Shown here: positions 17,886 through 26,262 of the stretch, in pieces
Numbering within the stretch: position 1 is the stretch's first letter
Layout: each line of letters starts with the position of its first letter
DNA from: Pseudoxanthomonas sp. Root65
GTDB lineage: Bacteria; Pseudomonadota; Gammaproteobacteria; Xanthomonadales; Xanthomonadaceae
Assembly: GCF_001427635.1 (NCBI RefSeq)
Contig: NZ_LMHA01000003.1
Span: forward strand, 1 to 64,000
DNA: 64,000 bases
Reading direction: 5' to 3'
Position numbers and translations under genes: made by a program
The notes under the pieces: generated by a model
The model's database searches: none
Seen by the model: the letters and a program-made list of their open reading frames with translations, nothing else
What the model was told of the DNA's origin: nothing

Positions 17886-18511
17886 CAGAACGTCCGCTCC
17901 GGAATCACGATGACGTCACCCGGTGCCACCGTGTAGTTGGTCGACAGGTCGCCACGGTTGAGGATGCGATCCAGGCGCACCGGGTAGGTGGCGGTGGTTT
18001 CGTCCTTGTTCTTGCGGAACAGGTCGGAACGGTCCGGCGCGGCGAATTCGTTGATGCCGCCGGCCGCCAGCACGGCGTCGAGCACGGTCATGCCCTGCCG
18101 GTACGGGATGGAGATCGGCTGCCGCACGGCGCCGGTCACGCGCACGCGCGAGAGATACTCGTGGCTGCGAAGTTCGGTCAGGATCACGGCCACCTGCGGA
18201 TCGCGCACGTAGTCGCCCAGCTTCTTCTGGATGTCGCCGGCCACGTCGGCGGGCGTGCGGCCACCGGCCGCCACGTCGCCCACCAGCGGCACGGAGATCA
18301 TGCCGTCCGGACGCACCGGCACGGTGATGCCCAGTTCCGGGTTGCGCCAGACCGAGACCTGGACGATGTCGTCCACGCCGATCAGGTAGTTCTCGACGGC
18401 GGTGGTCGCCTGCTGCGGCGGCGCGGACTTGCTGCTGGCGCCGCCGGAGGCGCAGCCGGCGAGCAGGAGCGCCAGCATGACGGCCAGAAGGCCGGCGAAG
18501 GTGCGGTTCAT
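17885..18511 (-). CDS. Polysaccharide export lipoprotein (XrtA/PEP-CTERM-type Wza-like)
   Basis: A 208-residue lipoprotein with signal peptide and lipobox LLAGC (cysteine 19). The poly_export domain follows, with NYLIGVDDIVQVSVWRNPEL and VPVRPDGMISVPLVGDV, then one SLBB-like beta-grasp domain with VTGAVRQPISIPYRQGMTVLDAV. It ends TVAPGDVIVIPERTF. It is much shorter than E. coli Wza (about 380 residues), as is usual for the exosortase-associated export family (TIGR03027 to check), and has no C-terminal barrel-forming helix, so another protein may supply the outer-membrane pore. Confidence 0.9.
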   Translation of the reverse strand: MNRTFAGLLAVMLALLLAGCASGGASSKSAPPQQATTAVENYLIGVDDIVQVSVWRNPELGITVPVRPDGMISVPLVGDVAAGGRTPADVAGDIQKKLGDYVRDPQVAVILTELRSHEYLSRVRVTGAVRQPISIPYRQGMTVLDAVLAAGGINEFAAPDRSDLFRKNKDETTATYPVRLDRILNRGDLSTNYTVAPGDVIVIPERTF

Positions 18512-18594
18512 CGAACATCCCCTGATGTTGTTGCGGATTGCCTCCTATAACGCAGGCAACGCCGTTGCCCGGCCATCCGCGCAGGGGATTCGGG

Positions 18595-19602
18595 CTATAC
18601 CCGATAGAACTCCCGGTACCAGTCGACGAAGCGGCGTATGCCGGTTTCGATGGGCGTGGAGGGGTGGTAGCCGGTGTCGCGACGCAGTGCTTCGACGTCG
18701 GCGCAGGTATCGGGCACGTCGCCCGGCTGCATGGGCAGCAGGCGCTTCTCGGCCTTGCGGCCCAAGCAGTCTTCCAGCACTTCGATGTAGCGGAGCAGCT
18801 GGACCGGCTGGTGGTTGCCGATGTTGTAGACCCGCCATGGCGCGCTGGAGGAGCCGGGGTTCGGCAGCAGCGGGTCGTAGGTCGGGTCTGCGCCGGGCAC
18901 GGTGTCCAGCGTGCGGATCACGCCTTCGACGATGTCGTCGACGAAGGTGAAGTCGCGCGTGTGGTGGCCGTGGTTGAACACGTCGATGGGCTTGCCTTCG
19001 AGGATGCTCCGGGTGAACAGGAACAGCGCCATGTCCGGGCGGCCCCACGGGCCGTAGACGGTGAAGAAGCGCAGGCCGGTGGTGGGCAGGGCGAACAGGT
19101 GGCTGTAGGTGTGCGCCATCAGCTCGTTGGCCTTCTTGGTGGCCGCGTACAGGCTGACCGGATGGTCCACGCTGTCCTCGACCGCGAACGGCAGCTTGCG
19201 GTTGGCGCCGTAGACCGAACTGGACGAGGCGTACACCAGGTGCTCGACGCCGCGGTGGCGGCAGGCTTCGAGGATGTTGGTGAAGCCGACGATGTTGCTG
19301 TCGATGTAGGCGTGCGGGTTCTCCAGCGAATAGCGCACGCCGGCCTGCGCGGCCAGGTTCACCACGCGCTGCGGCTTGAATTCGTCGAACGCGGCTTCCA
19401 TGGCCGCACGGTCTTCCAGCGAGGCGCGGACGAAGCGGAACCCGTCCTTCGGCAGCAGCCGCGCCAGGCGCGCGTCCTTCAGGGTGGGGTCGTAGTAGTC
19501 GTTGAGGTTGTCGTAGCCCAGCACTTCGTCGCCGCGGTCGAGCAGGCGATGGCTGAGGTGGGAGCCGATGAAGCCGGCGGCACCGGTGACGAGGACACGC
19601 AT
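18595..19602 (-). CDS. UDP-glucuronate 4-epimerase-like NAD-dependent epimerase
   Basis: A 335-residue extended [19 protein letters not shown], then the [14 protein letters not shown] loop typical of UDP-glucuronate (and UDP-GlcNAcA) 4-epimerases, [20 protein letters not shown] and [11 protein letters not shown] (catalytic YxxxK). It would convert UDP-GlcA to UDP-GalA, or the N-acetyl forms, in the cytosol. It lies 25 bp after the UDP-sugar dehydrogenase that would make its substrate. High confidence in the family, moderate in the N-acetyl state of the sugar. Confidence 0.9.
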   Translation of the reverse strand: MRVLVTGAAGFIGSHLSHRLLDRGDEVLGYDNLNDYYDPTLKDARLARLLPKDGFRFVRASLEDRAAMEAAFDEFKPQRVVNLAAQAGVRYSLENPHAYIDSNIVGFTNILEACRHRGVEHLVYASSSSVYGANRKLPFAVEDSVDHPVSLYAATKKANELMAHTYSHLFALPTTGLRFFTVYGPWGRPDMALFLFTRSILEGKPIDVFNHGHHTRDFTFVDDIVEGVIRTLDTVPGADPTYDPLLPNPGSSSAPWRVYNIGNHQPVQLLRYIEVLEDCLGRKAEKRLLPMQPGDVPDTCADVEALRRDTGYHPSTPIETGIRRFVDWYREFYRV

Positions 19603-19627
19603 CGGGGAATTCCGTGGAAGAGGGCGG

Positions 19628-20920
19628 TTACAGGCAGTCGTCGACGGCGTGGCGGGGCAGTGCCCGCTTCACGTCGAAGACCACCGCACCCGGCTTGCCG
19701 AGGGCGCGGACGCCGTCGGCGCCGCGCTCGGTGAATTGCCGGTGCGCGACGGCCAGGATGACGGCATCGTACTGGCCGGCCTGGGGCTCCGCCACCAGGT
19801 CGAGGCCGTATTCGTGCTTCGCCTCCTCTGCGCTGACCCACGGGTCGTGCACGTCGACCTGCGCGTTGTAGCTGCGCAGTTCGGCCACGATGTCCACCAC
19901 GCGCGTGTTGCGCACGTCGGGGCAGTTCTCCTTGAAGGCCAGCCCCAGTACCAGCACCCTGGCGCCGGCGACGGGAAGATTGCGTCGTGCCATCAGCTTG
20001 GCGACACGACGGGCGACATGGCTGCCCATGCCGTCGTTGATGCGGCGGCCGGCCAGGATCACGTCCGGGTGGTAGCCGATCTGCTGCGCCTTGTGGGTCA
20101 GGTAGTACGGATCCACGCCGATGCAGTGGCCGCCGACCAGGCCGGGGCGGAACGGCAGGAAGTTCCATTTGGTGCCGGCGGCTTCCAGCACCTCGTGGGT
20201 ATCGATGCCCAGGCGGTGGAAGATCAGCGCCAGTTCGTTGATCAGCGCGATGTTGACGTCGCGCTGGGTGTTCTCGATCACCTTGGCCGCTTCGGCCACG
20301 CGGATGCTGCTGGCCTTGTGCGTGCCGGCGGTGATGATGCTGCCGTACAGCGCGTCGACGAAGTCGGCGACCTCCGGGGTGGAGCCGGAGGTGACCTTCA
20401 TGATGGTTTCCAGGCGGTGCTGCTTGTCGCCGGGATTGATGCGCTCGGGGCTGTAGCCGGCGTAGAAATCCTCGTTGAAGCGCAGGCCGGACTCGCGCTC
20501 GATGATCGGGACGCAGGTCTCCTCGGTGGCACCCGGGTACACGGTCGATTCGTAGATCGCCACGGCGCCCTTGCCGATGGCGTGCCCCACCGTGCGGCTT
20601 GCCGACTCCAGCGGATGCAGGTCGGGGCGCTTGTAGTCGTCGATCGGCGTGGGCACGGTGACGATGAAGACATTGCAACCCGCCAGCGCGGCCGGATCAT
20701 CGCTGAAGCCAAGCAGCGGGGTGTCGCGCAGTTCCTCGGCGCTGACCTCCAGGGTGTGGTCGCGGTAGTCGTTCAGTTCGGCGACGCGCTTGCGGTTGAT
20801 GTCGAAGCCCAGCGTGGGGAACGTGCGGCCGAAAGCGACGGCCAACGGCAGCCCGACGTAGCCCAGGCCGATCACGGCGATCCGCACCTGGTCCAGGGTG
20901 GGCAATGGAGCGTTGTTCAA
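19628..20920 (-). CDS. UDP-sugar 6-dehydrogenase (TviB/WbpO-like)
   Basis: A 430-residue UDP-glucose/GDP-mannose dehydrogenase-family enzyme. Residues 13-23 form the Rossmann turn ([11 protein letters not shown]), [10 protein letters not shown] lies near 157-166, and [17 protein letters not shown] (263-279) carries the catalytic cysteine C266; the C-terminal UDP-binding domain follows. The pattern is that of UDP-GlcNAc 6-dehydrogenases such as TviB and WbpO rather than the shorter UDP-glucose enzyme, so UDP-GlcNAcA or UDP-GalNAcA is the likely product. It is the first gene of the minus arm. Confidence 0.88.
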   Translation of the reverse strand: MNNAPLPTLDQVRIAVIGLGYVGLPLAVAFGRTFPTLGFDINRKRVAELNDYRDHTLEVSAEELRDTPLLGFSDDPAALAGCNVFIVTVPTPIDDYKRPDLHPLESASRTVGHAIGKGAVAIYESTVYPGATEETCVPIIERESGLRFNEDFYAGYSPERINPGDKQHRLETIMKVTSGSTPEVADFVDALYGSIITAGTHKASSIRVAEAAKVIENTQRDVNIALINELALIFHRLGIDTHEVLEAAGTKWNFLPFRPGLVGGHCIGVDPYYLTHKAQQIGYHPDVILAGRRINDGMGSHVARRVAKLMARRNLPVAGARVLVLGLAFKENCPDVRNTRVVDIVAELRSYNAQVDVHDPWVSAEEAKHEYGLDLVAEPQAGQYDAVILAVAHRQFTERGADGVRALGKPGAVVFDVKRALPRHAVDDCL

Positions 20921-21134
20921 TGGGGGTCCCCTGTGTGCAGCACGTACGGAAGAGTCTAAAGGCCCGGAGGGTGCGGAAGCGTGACCGCGGCCGGGCTGGT
21001 GTCGAGTCGATCAACGTGCAAAGCCCGCTCCAGAGGACAGGATGCGACCGATGGCCTGATGGTGTCGTCCGCTACGTACCCCCTGCATGACCGGCCATCA
21101 ATGGGGCTGGACGACCAGCGACCGGGGAGTCGAG

Positions 21135-22151
21135 ATGCGGATCCTGTTGTGCGGTGGCGCCGGCTACATCGGCGCGCATGCTTATGTGGTGCTCGTCGAG
21201 CGCGGCCATGATGTCGTGGTGGCCGACAATTTCAGCAACAGTTCGCCGGGCGTGCTGGCGCGCCTGCAGCGGATCACCGGCCATCCGGTACCGTTCCAGC
21301 CGCTGGACCTGCGCGACCGAGAGGCCGTGGTCGCCTTTTTCGCGCGGCAGCACTTCGACGCCGTGGTGCACTTCGCCGCGCTGAAGTCCGTCGGCGAATC
21401 CTGCGAGCGACCGCTGGACTACTTCCACAACAACATCGGCGGCACGCTCAACCTGCTGCACGGCATGCAGTCGGCGGGCGTCAGGCGGCTGGTATTCAGT
21501 TCCTCCGCCACCGTTTACGGCGACCCGGCCAGTGTGCCCGTGCGCGAAGACGCACGCCTGCAGGTCACCAATCCGTACGGCCGCACCAAGCTGGTGATGG
21601 AGGAGCTGATCGGCGACCTGTGCACCAGCGATCCCGGATTCCACGCCGCCAACCTGCGCTATTTCAATCCGGTCGGCGCGCATGAGTCCGGCCTCATCGG
21701 CGAGGACCCGACCGGCATTCCCAACAACCTGATGCCCTACATCTGCCAGGTGGCAGTGGGGCGGCGCGAGCACTTGAGCGTGTTCGGCGGCGACTGGCCG
21801 ACCGTCGACGGCACCGGCGTGCGCGACTACATCCACGTGATGGACCTGGCGCGCGCGCACGCCGATGCGCTGGACTTCCTGGTGCGCGAGCGTCGCAGCC
21901 TCACGGTCAACCTGGGCACCGGTCAGGGCGTCAGCGTGCTGCAACTGGTCGAGGCGTTCGCGGGCGCGGCGTCGCGCGCGATTCCCTACCAGATCGTGGC
22001 GCGACGCCCGGGCGACGTGGCCGAGGTGTACGCGGATCCGTCGCTGGCCAACGACGTGCTGGGCTGGCGCGCCGAACGCGATGTCGATGCCATGTGCCGC
22101 GACGCGTGGCGTTGGCAGTCGCAGAACCCGCAGGGTTATCCCGCCGTCTGA
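21135..22151 (+). CDS. galE: UDP-glucose 4-epimerase
   Basis: A 338-residue enzyme: MRILLCGGAGYIGAHAYVVL, HFAALKSVGES, SSSATVYG, NPYGRTK (YxxxK) and NLRYFNPVGAHESG are all GalE hallmarks. It interconverts UDP-Glc and UDP-Gal, supplying donor for the polysaccharide. The frame extends to 21087, but ATG 21135 follows a GGGGAG ribosome site and starts at the first beta strand. It is divergent from the UDP-sugar dehydrogenase across a 214-bp gap that presumably holds both promoters; no strong consensus was found there. Confidence 0.92.
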   Translation: MRILLCGGAGYIGAHAYVVLVERGHDVVVADNFSNSSPGVLARLQRITGHPVPFQPLDLRDREAVVAFFARQHFDAVVHFAALKSVGESCERPLDYFHNNIGGTLNLLHGMQSAGVRRLVFSSSATVYGDPASVPVREDARLQVTNPYGRTKLVMEELIGDLCTSDPGFHAANLRYFNPVGAHESGLIGEDPTGIPNNLMPYICQVAVGRREHLSVFGGDWPTVDGTGVRDYIHVMDLARAHADALDFLVRERRSLTVNLGTGQGVSVLQLVEAFAGAASRAIPYQIVARRPGDVAEVYADPSLANDVLGWRAERDVDAMCRDAWRWQSQNPQGYPAV

Positions 22152-22270
22152 CCGGCGCCACGAACGTGACGGGGTTGGCATAAGGCCCGCCGCGACGGTG
22201 CGTCGCAGGCTGGCGATGGCGGGACGATTGGCCGAGAATCGGCGCACGTCCTCCCTCATGCCGGATCCGC

Positions 22271-23326
22271 ATGCACTCCGACGCCGTGCGCACGCTGGCG
22301 GAACAGAACCGCTCACGCTACGGCCTGCGCATGTACCGCATGCGCGCGCTGGGGTTGGGATTGGGCGCGCTGTGCGTGGGTGCCGTGCTGTACGAACACG
22401 CGGCGCCGCCGACGTTGTGGGCGTTGCTGATCGCCAACGGCTTCCTGTGGCCGCATCTGGCCTACCTGCGGGTGAAGTTGCATCGCGGCGATCCGCTGTC
22501 GGCCGAGTTCCAGAACCTCACCTTCGACGCGGCCATGGGCGGCTTCTGGATCGCGGCGATGCACTTCGACGCGCTGCCCAGCGTGTTGCTTGCCGTGATG
22601 CTGACGATGGACAAGGTGATCGTCGGCGGCGGCCGTTTCGGCCTGCGCACGCTGGCGGCGATGGTCCTGACCTGCGTGGCTGCAAGCGCCGCCTGGGGCT
22701 TCGCCTTCGACCCTTACACCAGCTACCCGGTCGTGTTGGCCTGCCTGCCGTTCCTGGCGGTCTATCCGATGGCGATCGGGTTCGCCACGCATTCGCTCTC
22801 GCGCAAGGCGCGCCAGCAGAAGGACATGCTGGAAAGGATGGCCCGCTTCGATGCCGCCACCGGGCTGATGAACCGCCAGCAGTGGCTGCATGAAGCGACC
22901 GGCGAACTGAAGCGTTACCAGCGGGTGGGGCGCACCGCCGTGCTGGTGCTGATCGACATCGACCGCTTCAAGGACATCAACGACGGCTATGGCCACACCG
23001 TCGGCGACGAGGTGGTGGAGGAATTCGCGCGGCTGCTGAAGGCCTGCCTGCGCGATGTCGACACCGGCGGGCGCTACGGCGGCGACGAGTTCGGCGTGGT
23101 GATGCCGGATGCGCGCTGGGAGGAAGCCATCGTCGCGGCGGAACGGCTGCGGCGGCAGGTCGCTGCCTGCACGTTCTCCGCGCGTGGATTGCGCTGCACG
23201 GTCAGCATCGGCCTGGCGGAATGCCATGCCGGCATCGCGTCGGTCTCCGACTGGATCAACAGCGCGGACGGCGCGCTCTATCGGGCCAAGGCGCAGGGGC
23301 GCGACTGCATCGTGGTGGGGTGCTGA
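22271..23326 (+). CDS. Diguanylate cyclase with N-terminal MASE2 membrane domain
   Basis: A 351-residue protein. Residues 15-175 form a MASE2-type membrane domain (RYGLRMYRMR before the first helix, several helices to FATHSLSRKA), as in AdrA/DgcC. Residues 185-350 form a GGDEF domain: LIDIDRFKDIND (metal site around D229-D231), GGDEF at 270-274 intact, and an RxxD inhibitory site (RDVD, 261-264) five residues before it. It should make c-di-GMP and be feedback-inhibited. Its place beside galE and the EPS operons suggests local control of polysaccharide synthesis. Confidence 0.9.
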   Translation: MHSDAVRTLAEQNRSRYGLRMYRMRALGLGLGALCVGAVLYEHAAPPTLWALLIANGFLWPHLAYLRVKLHRGDPLSAEFQNLTFDAAMGGFWIAAMHFDALPSVLLAVMLTMDKVIVGGGRFGLRTLAAMVLTCVAASAAWGFAFDPYTSYPVVLACLPFLAVYPMAIGFATHSLSRKARQQKDMLERMARFDAATGLMNRQQWLHEATGELKRYQRVGRTAVLVLIDIDRFKDINDGYGHTVGDEVVEEFARLLKACLRDVDTGGRYGGDEFGVVMPDARWEEAIVAAERLRRQVAACTFSARGLRCTVSIGLAECHAGIASVSDWINSADGALYRAKAQGRDCIVVGC

Positions 23327-23333
23327 GCCTGGC

Positions 23334-24188
23334 TCAGGCCAGCAGGGCGTCGACCACCGCCTGCGGCTGCTTCATCCAGGCGAAGTGGTCGGCGCGCGTT
23401 CCCAGCGCGGCATGATGCAGCACGGTGACGTAGGCGGGACTGTCCGGCATCTTCGCCATCAGCGCGCGCAGCGAGCTTTCCGGGGCCAGCCAGTCATCGT
23501 CGAACAGCACGCCGCGCACCGGTGCGCGCAGCGTGCGCATGCCGGCTTCCAGATCCGCCGGCCAGCCTGCCGCGCGGTAGCGGCCGCTCAGTCCCACGCG
23601 GGCCCAGTCGCGGATCAGCCCGCGCGCCTCGTCGCCACCAAAGCCCAGTCGCCGCCCCGGCAGCGCGCCGCAGGCGCGCGCCAGCCACGGGGCGAACTGG
23701 TAGAAGAACGGCAGCGCGTAGCCGCGCGGTGCCGGAAACGTGCGCCAGAACGGCGTGCCGCTGCCGACCAGCCAGAGCGCCGTGAACGCCTCCCGATCCT
23801 GCCCGGCATGGCAGGCCGCCAGTTGACCGCCCAGGCTGTGGCCGCCGATACGATGGGGAACGCCAGGCAGGCGACTGCGCATGGCGGCATGGCTGAGTGG
23901 GAGATCGGTGCCGAGCAGGTCGCGATAGCCCCAATCGTTGCGACGGTTGGCGCGCAGCGAACTGCTGCCGTTGCCGCGCCACTCGTGTACGAACACCGCC
24001 ACGCCGCGTGCGGCCAAGGCATCGGCGAAGGGCAGGTAATGGCGGGCGGCGACCCCGAGCGCGGGGATCCACAACAGCGCGGATGCAGCGTTGGCGGGAA
24101 TGCGGGCGATCAGCGTGTACGCATGGCCATCCGCCGACTGCAGCGGATGCTCCTCCGCGGCGATGCCCTGTTCGTCGACGGTGTTCAT
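23334..24188 (-). CDS. Alpha/beta hydrolase
   Basis: A 284-residue alpha/beta-hydrolase-fold protein with FVHEWRGNGSS (oxyanion-side loop), the nucleophile elbow GGHSLGGQ (serine), LFDDDWLAPE (acid) and HHAALGTRADHFAW (histidine). ATG 24188 overlaps the thiD stop (ATGA), so the two are co-translated; the 55-codon in-frame extension upstream lies inside thiD and is rejected. Substrate unknown; membership in the serine-aminopeptidase-like group is the most I can say. Confidence 0.82.
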   Translation of the reverse strand: MNTVDEQGIAAEEHPLQSADGHAYTLIARIPANAASALLWIPALGVAARHYLPFADALAARGVAVFVHEWRGNGSSSLRANRRNDWGYRDLLGTDLPLSHAAMRSRLPGVPHRIGGHSLGGQLAACHAGQDREAFTALWLVGSGTPFWRTFPAPRGYALPFFYQFAPWLARACGALPGRRLGFGGDEARGLIRDWARVGLSGRYRAAGWPADLEAGMRTLRAPVRGVLFDDDWLAPESSLRALMAKMPDSPAYVTVLHHAALGTRADHFAWMKQPQAVVDALLA

Positions 24189-24994
24189 GCGTTCGGCGCA
24201 GCCCCGACATGGTCCAGCACAACGATGTCGCTGCGGCCGGGCTGGTAGGCGCCGCGCAACGCCGCATGCACGTAGTCCGAGGCGGCCAGGCAGGCGTCCT
24301 TCATCGCCATGCCCTGTGCACGGCGGGCGGCGATGGCGGACGCGAGCGTGCAACCGGTGCCGTGCGCTTCCAGCGCCAGGCGCGGATGCGAGGTTTCGGT
24401 CAAGCCATCTTTGTCGACGAACAGGTCTACCACGTCGCCTTCGTCCCGCAGATGCCCACCCTTGAGGAACACCGCGCGCGCGCCCAGCGCCAGCAGGTCA
24501 TGGGCGGCCACGCGCATCGCCTGGGCATCGGGAATCGGACGGCCCAGCAGCAGTTCGGCTTCGGGAAGATTGGGCGTCACCACGTCGGCTAGCGGCAGCA
24601 ACTGCGTGCGCAGTGCATGCAGTGCGCTGTCCTCCAGCAGCTTCGCGCCGCTGGTCGCGACCATCACCGGATCGACCACCACCGTGGGCGGGCGATGCGC
24701 GCGCAATGCATCGGCGACCACGCCAATCACCTCGGCCGTGGCCAGCATGCCGAGTTTCACCGCTCGGATGTCGAAATCCTCGAAGCAGGCATCGAGCTGC
24801 GCCCGCAGGAACGCCATCGGCGGCACGTTCACCGCGGTCACGCCGCGCGTGTGCTGCGCGGTCAGCGCGGCGATCGCCGACAGGCCGTGCACACGGTGGG
24901 CGGCGAAGGTCTTGAGGTCGGCCTGGATGCCGGCGCCACCACCGGAGTCGGAGCCGGCGATGGTGAGGGCGGAAACCACGGAAGGGGCTGTCAT
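24185..24994 (-). CDS. thiD: Bifunctional hydroxymethylpyrimidine kinase/phosphomethylpyrimidine kinase
   Basis: A 269-residue ribokinase-fold enzyme of thiamine synthesis: LTIAGSDSGGGAGIQADLKTF at the N-terminus, VVVDPVMVATSGAKLL in the middle, and HGTGCTLASAIAA near the C-terminus with the catalytic GTGC aspartate-equivalent loop. It phosphorylates HMP and HMP-P in the cytosol. It is the upstream partner of the alpha/beta hydrolase with a 4-bp overlap. No thiamine riboswitch was noticed in the short upstream gap. Confidence 0.94.
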   Translation of the reverse strand: MTAPSVVSALTIAGSDSGGGAGIQADLKTFAAHRVHGLSAIAALTAQHTRGVTAVNVPPMAFLRAQLDACFEDFDIRAVKLGMLATAEVIGVVADALRAHRPPTVVVDPVMVATSGAKLLEDSALHALRTQLLPLADVVTPNLPEAELLLGRPIPDAQAMRVAAHDLLALGARAVFLKGGHLRDEGDVVDLFVDKDGLTETSHPRLALEAHGTGCTLASAIAARRAQGMAMKDACLAASDYVHAALRGAYQPGRSDIVVLDHVGAAPNA

Positions 24995-25037
24995 GTGGGG
25001 ATTGTGCCACCCGTACGCCAGCGTGTGGGCGGCCGGA

Positions 25038-25736
25038 TCAGTGGGGCGGCGGCCTCGCGTGCCGCCACTGGCGATACAGCACGTAGCCGATGCCCGTAAC
25101 GCCGGTGAGCAGTGCCGGCGCCATCAGTGCGTCGTAACCGACGTGCCGGTAAAGCCACGCCCCCAGCACGCCACCGCCCAGGAAGCCGGTGATGATGAGG
25201 CCACTCAGGGTCAGCCGGCGCACCGGCAACGGCATGCCGCGTAGCAGGTGGCCCAGGCCGATGCCGAGATCGGTGAACATGCCGCTGAGATGCGTGGTGC
25301 GCACGGCGGCGCCGCTGTAGGTGGTGACCATCGCGTTCTGCAGCCCGCAGGCCACCGCAGCGAGCAGTGCGCCCCAGATCTGTTCCTGCTTGAACAGCGG
25401 AATCGCGGCGATCAGCAACACGGCTTCCAGTGCGAGCACCACGCCGTAGCGGCGACCGAGTTGCAGGGCCTGGTCCTGGATGATCAGGCCGCTCAGCATC
25501 GCCCCCAAGCAGAACGCGACCAGCACGCCCCACAGATGGATCACCGCGCGTGGGTCGCCTTGCGCGATCGCCGCACCCAGCAGGCTGGTGGTCCCGGTCA
25601 GGTGGCTGACCGCCTGATGCTCGAAACCCAGATAGCCGATGACGTTGACCATGCCGGCCACGCAGGCCAGCAGCACGGCGCCTATCCAGACCCAGCGGGG
25701 GAGGTGGAGGCCCATGGCGGCGTCAGCGATCGCCAT
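25038..25736 (-). CDS. YoaK family (DUF1275) membrane protein
   Basis: A 232-residue protein with about six membrane helices. It shows the YoaK/DUF1275 pattern: DA-NVIGYLGF in the first helices, SHLTGTTSLLG, and ACGLQNAMVTTYSGAAVRTTHLSGMFTDLGIGLG-like central helices (only the key stretch is quoted). Function of the family is unknown. Its start overlaps the end of the upstream gene by 14 bp, implying co-expression. Confidence 0.85.
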   Translation of the reverse strand: MAIADAAMGLHLPRWVWIGAVLLACVAGMVNVIGYLGFEHQAVSHLTGTTSLLGAAIAQGDPRAVIHLWGVLVAFCLGAMLSGLIIQDQALQLGRRYGVVLALEAVLLIAAIPLFKQEQIWGALLAAVACGLQNAMVTTYSGAAVRTTHLSGMFTDLGIGLGHLLRGMPLPVRRLTLSGLIITGFLGGGVLGAWLYRHVGYDALMAPALLTGVTGIGYVLYRQWRHARPPPH

Positions 25737-26208
25737 GTGGGATACGCGGACGTCGTCCTGGCCATATCCACGTCAATGCGCAGCCAGCAAGGGCTGGCAA
25801 CAGGCCGAGCACCAGCGCCGTCCACGCGAACCGAGTCGGCGATGACGGCAGTACGATCATCACGACGACGGTGTCGATCACCTGGACCAGGCTCCATGCC
25901 AGCAGTACATGCAACAGCCGACGGTGTCCTACCCCCTTTGCGAACCACCAGTACGCGAAGGTCGATACCATCATGTAGACGACTTTCCGGACGACGATGG
26001 CGGTGTCGATCCAGGCGCCATCGGGAGCGAGCCAGAATCCGACCGTCGGAATCAGGAAGCCGGCCATGAAAGACCATGCCGCCAGCGCCAAAAACAGCGT
26101 GACCGAACCCAGCAGCACGCGTCGCCACTGCATGCCGCGTGTCGAGCTGCCCATTGCTCCGTGAAGAGCAGGCCCGAGGGCGTCGGGTGGGGTGTAGGGA
26201 TCGTGCAT
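25723..26208 (-). CDS. Hypothetical four-helix membrane protein
   Basis: A 161-residue protein not recognised as a named family. Four hydrophobic segments are visible (about residues 29-53, 68-88, 97-117 and 128-148), with a short polar N-terminus starting MHDPYTPPDALG and a basic C-terminus. The last 14 bp overlap the start of the YoaK-type gene. It may be a small integral membrane protein acting with it, but nothing in the sequence gives a function. Confidence 0.65.
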   Translation of the reverse strand: MHDPYTPPDALGPALHGAMGSSTRGMQWRRVLLGSVTLFLALAAWSFMAGFLIPTVGFWLAPDGAWIDTAIVVRKVVYMMVSTFAYWWFAKGVGHRRLLHVLLAWSLVQVIDTVVVMIVLPSSPTRFAWTALVLGLLPALAGCALTWIWPGRRPRIPHGDR

Positions 26209-26262
26209 GGCAGATCGGTGCCCGGCCGCTGCGCTGTCGGTGAGCGCAGCGGCCGGATGCCG

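Noticed and set aside
16248..17936. A 562-residue plus-strand frame
   Set aside because: Lies antisense to the chain-length determinant; no recognisable domain and typical of GC-rich shadow frames.
24188..24353. A 55-codon in-frame upstream extension of the alpha/beta hydrolase
   Set aside because: It would lie entirely inside thiD; ATG 24188 with ATGA overlap is the better start.
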